Below, one piece after another: positions 1-12,600 of a stretch of 64,000 nt of DNA. The stretch's first letter is position 1. Each line of letters begins with the position of its first letter. Under the pieces are notes generated by a model. That model made no database searches and was not told the DNA's origin. It was given only the letters and a program-made list of their open reading frames with translations. The stretch is from the NCBI GenBank assembly GCA_964019695.1, contig OZ026515.1, positions 138,528,549-138,592,548 on the forward strand, written 5' to 3'. Source of the stretch: Loripinus fragilis (lineage: Eukaryota; Mollusca; Bivalvia; Lucinida; Lucinidae). The position numbers and the translations under genes are program-made.

Positions 1-189
1 ACATTTATTCTGCTTGCTTTTACCCTAAATATTTACACAACTTGTACCTTCCCATATGTATCCTAAAATTTTGACCAAGACCATTTCAGGCCAGCACTGG
101 ATGATGAGGATATGTGAAACAATACATTTACCTTTTGATATGGTAAGTTTTTAGCATACTGTATACAATAACAAATGTCTGATGTGTTA

Positions 190-347
190 GAGCCACCGTG
201 GTGAATTGGTTAAACCATTCACCTTGTATCTAGGAGTCCCGAGTTTGATCCCCTATACCTCCAGTCTGTCGGATGAGACTCTTTAAGCCATGGCCCATTG
301 CCATATGACCTTAGCTGTTGGTGGAATGTTAAACACAAACTCACTCA
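190..347 (+). mobile_element. tRNA-derived SINE, family A
   Basis: The head has a tRNA-like A-box region (GTGGTGAATTGGTTAAACC) and a B-box-like GAGTTTGATCCCC at 240-252. The body ends CTTAGCTGTTGGTGGAATG, TTAAACACAAACTCACTCAC. The tail resembles the 'gctgttgactgggacgtaaa' end of families B and C. It lies in SNRNP200 intron 15. Confidence 0.7.
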
Positions 348-363
348 CTATACAATAACAAAC

Positions 364-622
364 CTGATTTTTCCCAGCATGTTCAAGCACTTTCTCATAC
401 ACAATTTCATTCATTATCTGAAATCTCTTGACTGGTTTCTTCTCATTGATACCAATAAACTGCTGTTCGAGGGGTACCGGCCTGAAACTATTGTCAAAGA
501 AGAAGAGACCCTCGGACGGTTCCACTCTCAAAAAGGTGGCTACATCTTCGTAATTTGGCAGCGTGGCACTAAGACCCACCAATCTCACATCTTCCTGGGT
601 TGTCTCTATGTTACGTATTGTT
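364..622 (-). CDS. SNRNP200: SNRNP200 exon 15 (motif III)
   Basis: Eighty-six codons after the split Arg, through [20 protein letters not shown], the SAT motif coupling ATP hydrolysis to unwinding, and [17 protein letters not shown], to [12 protein letters not shown]. Donor GTTTGT after 364. The next family residues (VLVFVHSRKE) are not found between 363 and 1, so the next exon lies outside the window. Confidence 0.97.
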
Positions 623-3600
623 CTGAAACATATATAAATTTTGCAATAAGAAATCCAATCATTTCAGTAAACCCGGAAAGTTCAAAATTCCTAAACTTTA
701 GAAATTAAAATCTTAAAACTTACAGTATGCCTTCAAAATATTGACAGTCTTAAATGGTTAATAGTCCTTAAGTAAACCAATAATAAATCTTAAAAGCTAT
801 TATAATCTGCCTAATTCATGATTTTGAGGCTGACTTTCTATGGAAAGTCAGCCTCAAAATCCTGAAATCAGGAATACTCCTGAAAACTTTCAGCTATATT
901 TAATGGGAAAGCTGTAATGGGGATCAATTTAGGAAATTGGGAAGCAACAGCTTAAATGCTGTATAAAATTTCAACATTAAAACACTGACTACAGTACAAT
1001 CTTATCTAAATAAAAAAAATTCTCAGAAAAAGATAAAACGGTTACCTAGCAACAAGAGATTCCAGTACTGGTCCCCTGTCATCATGAAGAAGATGGACTT
1101 CATCCTGTAATTAGAAAATTATCAGCAATTGAATTAACTCCAAGTCGGTGGTGACTTGTCATGTGCCGATAACCTTTGCCAACAGTTTTGACCCAGATAC
1201 TGCCTGACAGACATTGGGCCTGATATGTATCCAAACTGTTTGATTTTGTTTGTTTGATTTGATTCTTTACGTCCCATCAACAATCTTTCAGTTATAAAGG
1301 GATGGGTCTTCCTGGGTTGAACCAGTACTAAGCTAGGATTAATGTTCTTGCTCAAGGACACAACGCAGTGACGCCGGTGAGGCTCGAACCCGCGGCCCTT
1401 CGGTCTCGAGTCAAGCACTCTACCACTGAGCCACTGCGCTCCCTACCAAACTGTTTGACACTTTGATTGTTTCATGAAATACTTTTTCAAAAAAAGTTAA
1501 AAATATATCTTCAAACGAGGCCTTCAGTTTAGAGTGTGTACCAAAGAAATAATTTTCTTATTTCTCAACCAAAACACAAGTTTTGGGTGCTCAAAAGAAC
1601 CGTCTCAATGAGACGGTTCTTTTGAGCACCCAAAACATATGTTCAAACTGATAGATTAGACAATATTTACAATTTTATGCTCAAAATTTAGTTTATCTAA
1701 ACCTATGTATAAAACAAAAAAAAATCAAATTAACTTTTACTTTTATATCAATAAAACTCACAAGAACACTTGAATGAGGTAGGATTGTTAACAAGTATAT
1801 GTAAAAGTAATTCAAGAACACTTTCAGCATGTCAAACAATTTAGATCCAGATCAGGACCAACATTTTGTTGAACTGATCTGAGTCCAAACTTTTTGCAAA
1901 GGTTATCAACAGACGACGAAGGTTGCTGCAAGGAAAGAGTAAAACAATTAACTATCATTAATTTTGAGTAGTTCTGACAGATATAGGTTGTAGTAGTAAT
2001 AATCTGTCACCATTGCAACAGGATACTTTCCTTGTCAGAGACATTTCTTTCTAATATCTGTTTGATTTCCCAATTCTAACTACATTAGATAAGGCCAAAT
2101 AAAAAAATATGTGTGTTTCGGGTAACAGGTCTGAAACTTTTAGGTGGGGTAGGCACACATATTTTGTTTTATTTTTCTGGAAAAAATATAATTGTAAGCA
2201 TTTTGAAAGGCATTTTGCCTTTCAAAATGCATAAAATTATATTTTTGCCTTTCAAAATGCATAAAATTATATTTTTTCCAGAAAACCTGAAAAAATTTCT
2301 AGGTTTCACCAGTAAATTTAGGTAGGGTCGGGTTACCCTAAACACAGGTATTTTTTCATTTAACCTAAGCAGCTATGATCATCCTTCAACAGGTCCTGAT
2401 AAGAATAATATGAAGCATACTTTTGATTTTTGTCTGATCTTATAGTCTAAACATATGTTTAGGGTGCTCAAAAGAACTGTCTCATCAATTATGTTTAAGA
2501 TGAGAAATTAGAAATGAAATTTATAACTGCCGCTGTTATTTTAATAGAAGCCTAACAATCAAGGCATACCATTCTTTTGAGGATTTCTGTGCAAATGGTG
2601 GTCCTGAAATTCCCTTGTTTTTTCATGATAGGTTTGACCTACATTTAACCTTTAAAGCACCAAGAAAAAAATTGCAACTGAAAATGTCGTCTGCTGGAGT
2701 CGTCTGCTGCAAATAATTGCCTAACATTACTGATGAATTAAGTATAGAAGCAAACAGCGTGGACCCAGACAGACTGCTCCTATAGGAGCAGTCTGAGCTG
2801 GGTTCACACTGTTTGCCATAGAGGCTTCTTAAACATTTCAGCAGAAGAGAAAGCAGACGACTTTTGTTGTGATTGGCGCATTAAGGGTTAAAATAAAAGG
2901 CTACTTACAAAGATCATGAGTCTGACTAGCTGAGTGTAGGTTCTTTCTCCACCCTTTCTAGTGATAATGTCCCATTTCTCCGGTGTACACACTATGATCT
3001 GAGTGGCATTAATTTGTTCTTTAGTCAGCTGATGATCCCCAGTCAGCTCTTCTACCCTCAAACCATACGACTTCAACCTCTGGAAATCATAATTAATAGC
3101 TGATCAAAAACTGAACATGTTCAGTTTTACTGTGGCGGAATTCTCGGTCAAGGAATTAATTTTGGCCAATAATAAAAAATGTTTGGATTGTTCCTAAATT
3201 CTTCATGCAGACTTAAAAATCTGGGCTTAATCATGTTGAATTACAGATGGAAACATCCACACATTCTACAGAGAACATCCATATGCAATTTTGTCGATGG
3301 GCAAAACACCTGAGTACCAATATTTGCAATACTTTGTATTGATCCATTCAAAGAGGGGTAGTCTGGTGTTCTTCCTGGAGATTATTTGATGTAAAATGGC
3401 CAACAAAATAGGCTTAAAATAGAGAAATTGCCAATTTGAGGCTTTTGGTCACCGACTTTTTAAGAATTAGATATCAGCACAAGCAAACACCAAAAATCCT
3501 TTTAATATATTGTGTGCCGTGATAATTCTAATCATCTGTTAAAATATTTTTTTTTGTATTTGCTTGTGCTCTATATTAATTCCTCTGTTGTATGTCTCCA

Positions 3601-6600
3601 ATTTGCTCCAAAATGGTCATTTTCCTATTGTCAGCCTATTTTGGCAGCCATTTTTGTTACCATAGCAATCGTAAAAATCAACTCAGTACCAGACATTTAC
3701 ACTTTGACTTTCGCTCTAATAAACTAATAAGAAGAAACTTGTGAAGAGCAACTTTTATTTTTTGACCTCATAGGGGGGCCAAAATAGCCTCTTAATGCAC
3801 ATACCCCTTTTAATCCTCAAATACAAATATGGCTTTGTTTGCCATTAAGCTAGGTGTTTGTTGCCTGCATAAGAATGAAGGTCTTTGCATATAATGGCTT
3901 TGGTTGCCTATTAAGACAAAAGGTAGAAAACTGTGAAATAAGTAACCTAAGATATATCTGCTAGTAAAATAGGTGGGATGAAGGACTTTCCTTGATCGTC
4001 TATTCCGCCAACCAACATAAGGAAACAGTGACGGTGACCATATATGCCATGCAGTGTAGATAGTTTTGAGTATCAAAGTCTAAAACCAAACAGTTGGGCC
4101 ACTGCGTTCCTCAGATAATAACAACCTGTGTGCTTTGAGGTACAGGTCCTGCTAAGCAAACTTTTTGAGTAAAAAAAGACATATTCTTTTTTATTCATCA
4201 GTTTGAACAAACTTTTAAAGATTGCCCTTCATTTTTCAAGTTTTCAAAGCCTGCCCAAAGTGGGCTACATCCCAATATCAGAAAAAAATTATTTATATCG
4301 TCAGAATCTCAGGTGAATATTTGGTAGAGGTTATGGGTGTTTGTCAGTTTCTTGAAGTTATCCTAGGGTCAAGATTTTGTTTAATGATTTTCAGGTTTTC
4401 AGATTTTTATGTACTATTGATCCTTATCCTGCCAATATTATTTGTCCTATTCTCTGTTATGCCTGATGTATATATACATTGTAAAATGCACTCCAGACTA
4501 CTTTTATGTGCTTGCAAACAGTAGGAACCCTAATCAGACTGCTTGAAAGCAGTCTTATCTGGGTTGATATTCTTTGCAATATAGCTATCAAAGAACAGTA
4601 GACCAGAATGCAGAATATATCTGTTTTGAATAGCGAGAGAAGTTTTAACTCTTTGCCTACTAGTTAGTGCTATCTGCTGATAACCTTTGTAAACAGTTTG
4701 GACCAAAAAATGTCAGGCCTGTTGATGACAAAAAAGCATGCAAAATTACCCAGTAGGCAAAATGTTAGAATACTTACAGTTGAGAAGTTGCCAACCATTT
4801 CTTGTACAAGTGACCTCATTGGTGCAATATATATGATCTTGAATTCATCTGCATTGATCTTTCCATCTGGGTTAACATGTTTCCCAATTTCTCTCAACAT
4901 TGTTAAAAGGGCTACATTGGTTTTACCAGCTCCCTACAATAAATTTTATAAAATACCTTTGAAAATATAAATATTTGCACTATAAAAATATAACAGTGCA
5001 GTGTAGCACAGGATAAACAAGACGGCCAAGTGGCCCTAGAACGCTCACATGGCCTTGTTTATGTTTCCTTATATAGATTCATGAGGGAAATAGGCAGTCT
5101 CCTGTTTTTTGACAGATCAAATTTGTTGGCACTGTTTTTGTTGCAGGTCAACCATTGATTTTTTTCTGCCAAAATGTTTTCAATTCTGATCAATGGTTTC
5201 AGAGAGGATTTTTAAAGTTTACTGGCAATAAATCATATGCCTTAGCAGCCATGTCTTTGATGAATCAAATTGGTTTCAACTATTTTTGTAGAGGGTCACT
5301 CAGTGAACATTTCTGCCAAATGGTTGTCAATTCTGACCGTTGCTTTTAGTAGTGAAGCTGTGTAAGTTTCATTATGGTATATAAGGGAAACCAGCTAGGC
5401 CCTATGGTGGCCATGTTTGTCCTTTGAAGGTCATTTAGTAAACATTTCCAGTACATTGTTATCAATTCTGACCACTGATTTCAGTAGAGAAGATGTTTAT
5501 AAATCTCTTATAGTGGTATATAAGGGAAACCAGCCAGGCCCTGTGGCGGCCATGTTTGTCAACATATCAAATTTGCTGGCTTTTTACTGTCCTGCCAGCC
5601 AAGAGTGACAGTGACGTCATGTTTTGATTACAAAGTTATCAGGGACTTATAATCGATAGATCACTTGTGTATTAATCCTATCCACAGGATGGGATTAATA
5701 CACAAGTGATCTATCGATTCACGTTAGTTATAGTGGAGTGTATTATTTAATAATTTAGGTAACAATTGTAAACAAAATATTACGTCACTGTCACCAGTGG
5801 TTGGCAGGACATTAGAAGGTCATGTAGGAACAGTTTCAACTACATTGTTATCAATTTTGACCATTGGTTTCAGAGAATACATTTAAAGTTTTATAACCTG
5901 GGAGCCATTTTCCTCAGGACTTGACCCCAATGAGTTAACTTACCGTTGGTGCACAGAGTAAGAGATTCTGATCTGACTCCATAGCAGCTTTATAGAGGCG
6001 ACTCTGTATTCTGTTCAAACTCTTGAATCTTTCAAATGCTGGCTGAGCATACTTTGGTAATCTCTCTATTGGTACCAGAGACTGAAAACAAAATGTACAA
6101 TAAATATCATAAATAGAGGATCTTACACGAATGATCATTTCATATGAATATTATTAAACAAGCCTTTGAAATGATCATGACTGTAAGATTCTGTTTATCA
6201 TATGACCTTTTAAATGTGATTTTATTGCATTCAAAGTTGTTTATTTCAATGAAATTGGCATTGTTGTAACCGACGTCGTCATGACGTTACTTGTTCAAGC
6301 AGAAAGTGTTATGTAATGTGTGGTCATAACATTATTAATGACATGGCATTATCTACTGAATAACAGAAACGTTATAAGATAAATCTAGATATAAATGCAA
6401 AATATTTGGACATAAAAATGTGCTAATGTTAGTATCCTTCATTTTTTGAAACCTATAAGACTAAAGTCAGCCCATGAGATTTGTGCTTATCCCATAGGAG
6501 AGCATGCAGTGAAGAAGACTGAGATGAGACAGTGCAAATGTGCAGTCCTGCTGGAGTTTTCTCTGCTTGCATGCACCAAGTACCGATATAGATGAAGGCT

Positions 6601-9600
6601 CAGACCAAAAACTACATCTGTAGCCCCACATGATACCTGCAATTGTGTGTTTAACCCCTTTTCATTCTAACCGTTTATCTTCCATACATATTGTTACAAC
6701 TAGTATGGAATAGTCCAGTTTGTATTTTAAGGGGTTGCCAGTCAAAATTTCTATAAAATGATGCATTTCTGTCCCTGAAGATTGTTTTTATCTTTGCAAA
6801 AAGTGCAGACCCCCGATGAAATGCCGGCTTAGGCCAAATAAAAAAAATAAGTGTATTTCGGGAAACGGGTCTGAAAATTTTAGGTAGGGTAGGCACATAT
6901 ATCTTTTTTAATTATTCTTTTTTTTTTTCTGGAAAAAAAATAATTTCATGCATTTTGAAAGTGATTTCGCCTTTCAAAATGAATAAAAATGTATTTTTTT
7001 CCAGAAAAATTGAAAAACTTCTAGGTTTCACTAGTAAATTTAGGTAGGGTCGGGATATCCTAAACACGGGCATTTTTTTATTTGGCCTTATGCAATATTT
7101 CATCTGGGTCTTCAGACTGTTTACCGATACCCAAATTGAAATAGGTAAAAGAATGAATTTATGCATATGCGAAACATACCATTATCTCAAAAACTCAAAA
7201 TAACCATTCTATTCTTTTGAGAACCTCTAAAATATGCTTTGATTGAAAAAAAAAAGAAAAATTAAATCTGTGTTTTCATGGAAAACAGATGTACCTCCTC
7301 CATCCAAACTAGTGTGATTGCAATTCATAAGATATGCACACAAATAAGTTTAGGCTTAAATTTGTTTAACAGTGATCTTGAATAATTGGTCTTCTTCACC
7401 AAAACCCTTATCAAATCTTCATCATTTTCCAGATTTTTTTGAGAAAAAATCAGCAGACGACAAAAAAATATGCAAAAGTACCCAGAAATCAAAGTCAAAA
7501 AGTGGGAACTATATATAATACCTCATCAGTGTCAAAAGGCTGTGGTTTCAAGGCTGGAACATGGACCTCTTCATAGCCTTTCTTCTGCTTCCTGAAGGAG
7601 CCGTCTGGTAGCTGACACTTCTTGTTGGCCATCAGATGGCTACCATGACTGAACGACAGGTCATCAAGATCTAACATCTGCACATATCCTAACTCCTGAA
7701 GGTAGATAATGAGTAGATCTAATTGCACATGATAAAACAGTAATATATATCTAATACACCAAAAAGAACCAAATGCAGCTAAAAAATCATCTGTTGGTTT
7801 GTTTGGTTGTTTGGTTGTTTGGTTTGATGATTTGCATCCCAGTCAACAGCTATGGTCATGTCAAGCTGGTCAGTTCACCTAACCAGACTTCCTTTCCTGG
7901 CCAAGTTTGACTAAATGGTAAACCAGTACTTCCTGCACATACTTTCACTTGTAATGACCCTTCTTGAATCAGCAGAAAGAGGACATTGACAGTAGAAATT
8001 ATAACATGATCAATCTACAAGAAAGTATTGGACCGAGCCGAGATCAAACTCGCGACCCATGAATCTGCAGCTGAAGACGCTACCGACTGCCCTAATAATA
8101 AACTAGAAATGATGTTTTTGAAACACTATGCCCCCAACCCTTTGCTTGTCAAGAATTAAGGGTTCATAAAACAATGGTCTACTCATCATCTTCTGTCAAC
8201 TGACCATGTTTGAAGCTGCTAGCTTGAATAATTTTCGAGATATCTTGATTACAAGTTTTCAATGCCCCAACTTCTATCAGCTGACCAAGTTTGAAGCTAC
8301 TTGCTGTAATAGTTTTTGAGATATCTTAATTACAAGTTTTCAATGCCAAAATTTTCAAAGGGCAATATCTCAAAAAATAAAATAACTTTTTTTTAATTTT
8401 CACCAGGTTATCTACCCATTATCTTCTATCAGCTGTCCTAGTTTGAAGCTCCTAGCTGTAATAATTTTTGAGATATCAAATTTTCTCTGTCCAAATTTGC
8501 AAAGGGCAATAACTCAAAAAAATAAAATATTTTTTTTTTTTTAAATTTCACCAGGTTATCTACTCATTATGCTCTATTAGCTGACCAAGTTTGAAGCTCA
8601 TAGCTGTTATAGTTTTTGCGATATCTTGATTACAAAATTTCATTTTTGAAGTGCATAGCTGTTATAGTTTTTGCGATATCTTGATTACAAAATTTCATTA
8701 TGACCCTTTAAAAATGGCATAACTCCTCAAAGAGAGATAATCCAGACTAAAAAAATATGTGTAAATTATTTTTTACGAGGAATCCATATATATTTCAAAA
8801 CTGTATCTTAATAAATTTTGTAACGGACACACAGACAGACGCACGGAAGAGCTAAAAGCAATATGCCCCTCCAACTTTTCCAAAGTTGGGGGCATAAAAA
8901 AAATCTGTTAGAACCACCTTTTGATTGGTTACTTTTGCCAAATAAAATTTAACAATGCAATTGTTAAACACTTTTCACATGCTGCTCTTAATTTTTGACT
9001 GGGACGTAAAGAATCAAATCAAAAAAACAAAGACATGCTGCTTCTAACTGAGGATTTTTTGTCAATATTAGGCTACTTTAAGCTAGTGTTTATAAATATT
9101 TTTTTCAATAATCAACTTTTGTGACTGTATTCACAACTAAAGTCAGTTAGTTTCTGACATAAGTTTTTAACTCCATTTCATAACGACAGCCCTTAAGCCT
9201 TTTCATTCTGATGAATTATCCCATTCAAGAAGTATAGAATTGTACATTTTATATTACAATGGTTTGCTGGTCAAAAGTTCTGTTTGTTTGTTTGTTTGTT
9301 TGATTTGATTCTTTACGTCCCATCAACAATCTTTCAGTTATATAGGGACGTGTCTTCCTGGGTTGAACCAGTACTAAGCTAGGATAAATGTGTCTTGCTC
9401 AAGGACCACAACGCAGTGACGCCGGTGAGGCTCGAACCCGCGGCCCTTCGGTCTCGAGTCAAGCACTTTACCACTGAGCCACTGCGCTCCCTCAAAAGTT
9501 CTGTAAAATGATACATTTCTGTCCCTGAAGTTTTTATAATATTTAAAAGCCAACAGTGCAGACCCTGGAGAAAAGCTTTCTTATGGCATGCAGCATTTCA

Positions 9601-12600
9601 TCTGGATCTTCACTGTTTGCCAGCGTAATAGTTTGCTTGTATCCAGAATGAAAAGGGATAGCCGGATAAAAAGAGTATCAAGATTGATATTTATCTTATT
9701 TCTCAATGTAAACATTGACTGAGGTTGCTCACTGGTGACATTTTTTCTCTTGGCCCGAAGAAAAGCATCTTGTCTATTCTTAAAATTATTTAAGAAATAA
9801 ATTTCATTTTACAACCGTTCCTGAAAGTATGAATGTGACATCATAGGTTCAGCTCAAAGTATGAGATGCTAATCATTGAAATAAGCATTAATATCAATCA
9901 CATTACAACCAAACAATGCAATAATCTGTATACAGTTGTAAGTGAACTTCTAGAATAGAGCATGGACCAGCAGATATGAGCTCATATTTTAGAATTATAT
10001 TTCTTATTTCTCAACCAAAAGGGAAAACATATGTTGTAAGATGGTTCTTTTGAGCACCCAAAACCTATGTTTAAACTGCTGGATAAGGAAAAAATCCAAT
10101 CTGGTCATTTGTGGCCATAAGTACTAACCTGATTATCATCCATGTCCATTGCTGCTATATCAGCTGCCACTCTGCTCCTCCTATCTTGCTGTCTTCGTGC
10201 CCTCTCTTCAGTGACTATATCCTCTTTATCTGTGGCCTGTAAGGCATTTAGGATCTGCTTCAGTTCTGGTTCACTCTCCATCTTCTGCTCTATCTCATTC
10301 TTCTCGTCCTCATTCTGGGCCTGAGCCAGTAATGTAGAATACAGGACTGTAATGGTACAAGAGAAATGTGTAACATAGAAAACAGGACTGTAACTATACA
10401 AGAGTAGCCACGTAACATAGGATACAGGACTGTAATCATACACGAGAAAGGTGTTACATAGAATACAGAGCTGTAATCATACAAGAGAAATGTGTTACAT
10501 AGAATACAGGACAGTAATCATACAAGAGAAAGGTGTTTGTTTGTTTGATTCTTTATGCCCCATCAACAATTTTTCAGTTATAAAGGGACAAGTCTTCCTG
10601 GGTTGAACCAGTGCTAAGCTAGGATTAATGTTCTTGCTCAAGGACACAACACAGTGACGCCGGTGAGGCTCGAACCCGCCGCCCCTTGGTCTCGAGTCAA
10701 GCACTCTACCACTGAGCCACTGCCCTCCCATAAAATCAACACACTGAAAAACTCAAATGGAACGAGAAATGACCAGGAAAAGAGTTAGGTTGTGTGTTTT
10801 GTATTTCCATTGAGTATAAAATAAAAAGAAAATTTACTTTTTGTCGGCAATTACCAAACATATTTCATCTTTATGCGGTGAAAATATCAGCATTTTCACT
10901 GGTGTTACACACTCATGAAAAATACATTTTTCACCGCACTCGATTAAATATATTCGGTATTCTCCTCAAAAAACTAAATATCCTTAAGTGCAATATTATC
11001 GGTATACGGATTAATCACAATGTGGTTTGAAAAAGATACGTATTGCTATACATTTTTGTTGTATCGGTTCACTATGAAACATTCATCTGGGAAATGTTGC
11101 ACACCATTATTCAAAAACTTATTTTTTTGTCGCAATTTATATTTTGATACATAAAATAGATCAAAATCAAATCCAAATATTCGATAATATTATGATGTTT
11201 TCTAAGGGGAAAACTTATTTTTTTATAAATTATTATGGTCGCCTAGTTACAAATTTCAATATGGCGGCACCCGATGAAGTTATTATTGTTATCAACACAA
11301 GTATGGCAGCATTTGGGACTTATAAAAAGACCAGGGAGCGACATTTGGATGAAAACACAGTTGTGTACTTGTCAAATTCAGCGGCCACTAGTGGGGGTAC
11401 CACGAATCTCGGGAACAATTTGGGTCTGTACCATCCTACTGGCCTTTCTAAATCCCGGATGAAAACCAGACCTCCAACAACATCGACTACAACGACATCT
11501 CAGTTTTTGTGTTGAGATTTGTGAGGATTCTTGATAATTATTTATTAGACAGTTGTAGCTATTAATACTTGTTTTTAATAGTTGAAGACACAGCAGAACT
11601 GACCTCAACTTCTCACACTAAAGTTATTAATATTTTTATGATACGTATTGTGATATGTATTGCAACGGTGATCCTGTATCGTGATATATCACGATACGGA
11701 TTTCATTGGAGATACCAATCCCTAATCACAAGCCTATGCTGGCCTGTTATTACAACTTTTGTATGCTCTAACACTGAGGTTATAAAACTATTTTCATTCT
11801 CAACTTAACAGGGCATGAAAATTCAACTGCTCATAAAAATCAAAATACTGAAAAATATAAACTTTTCATGAGATGTTATATTTACAAAGCTAATAAAAGT
11901 TAAAGTGACAACAGTTAGTGGCATTTTAACATTTATGAGAACAATAAATTTCTGGCTCAGTTGAGTTGAGTATAAAAAGATTTATAGCCACAGGACATAG
12001 TAGGACTCAGGCCTTTAGTTAAGAGTGCCTAACAGAAAAATAACTTTCTTATTTCTCAACCAAAAGATATGATTTGGGTACTCAAAAGAACCGTCTCATC
12101 TGAGCACTCAAAACATGCTAAAAATTATTGGTAAGGAAATATTTACAATTTTACGCTGAAAATTTTTGTTTATATATACCTATGGGAGTACTTACCAGGC
12201 CTTTAGTTAAGAGTGCGTACTAATAAATTAACTTTCTTATTTCTCAACCAAAGCATATGTTGTGGGTACACAAAAGAACCGTCTCAATGAGACGGTTCTT
12301 TTGAGCACCCAAAACATATGTTAAAACTGATGGCTAAGAAAATATTAACAATTTAACACTAATTTTTTTTGTTTATCTAAACCTATGACTTACTCATTTG
12401 TCTGTACTGTCGAATAATCTTGATAAAGTCAAACGCATCTACTCCTAGCAACATCACTAACTGGTTTTCAACCTCACGGTCATCTCCTGAATTCTGAATA
12501 GAATAAAGAAATGAATACTGTTAAGACTAGAGGGAAAAATACAGGGCTGTAGAAATACCTTGCCTGACTTGTCAGACCTGGTCCCATTTCATTCAGGGCA

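Noticed and set aside
1134..1418. 94-codon minus-strand open frame, and similar frames at 10495-10731 and 55642-55833
   Set aside because: All read through SINE family B copies (shared '[15 protein letters not shown]' translation).
2741..2830. Hairpins resembling rho-independent terminators or CRISPR repeats
   Set aside because: Dispersed copies of an interspersed repeat in animal DNA; no regular spacing or unique spacers.
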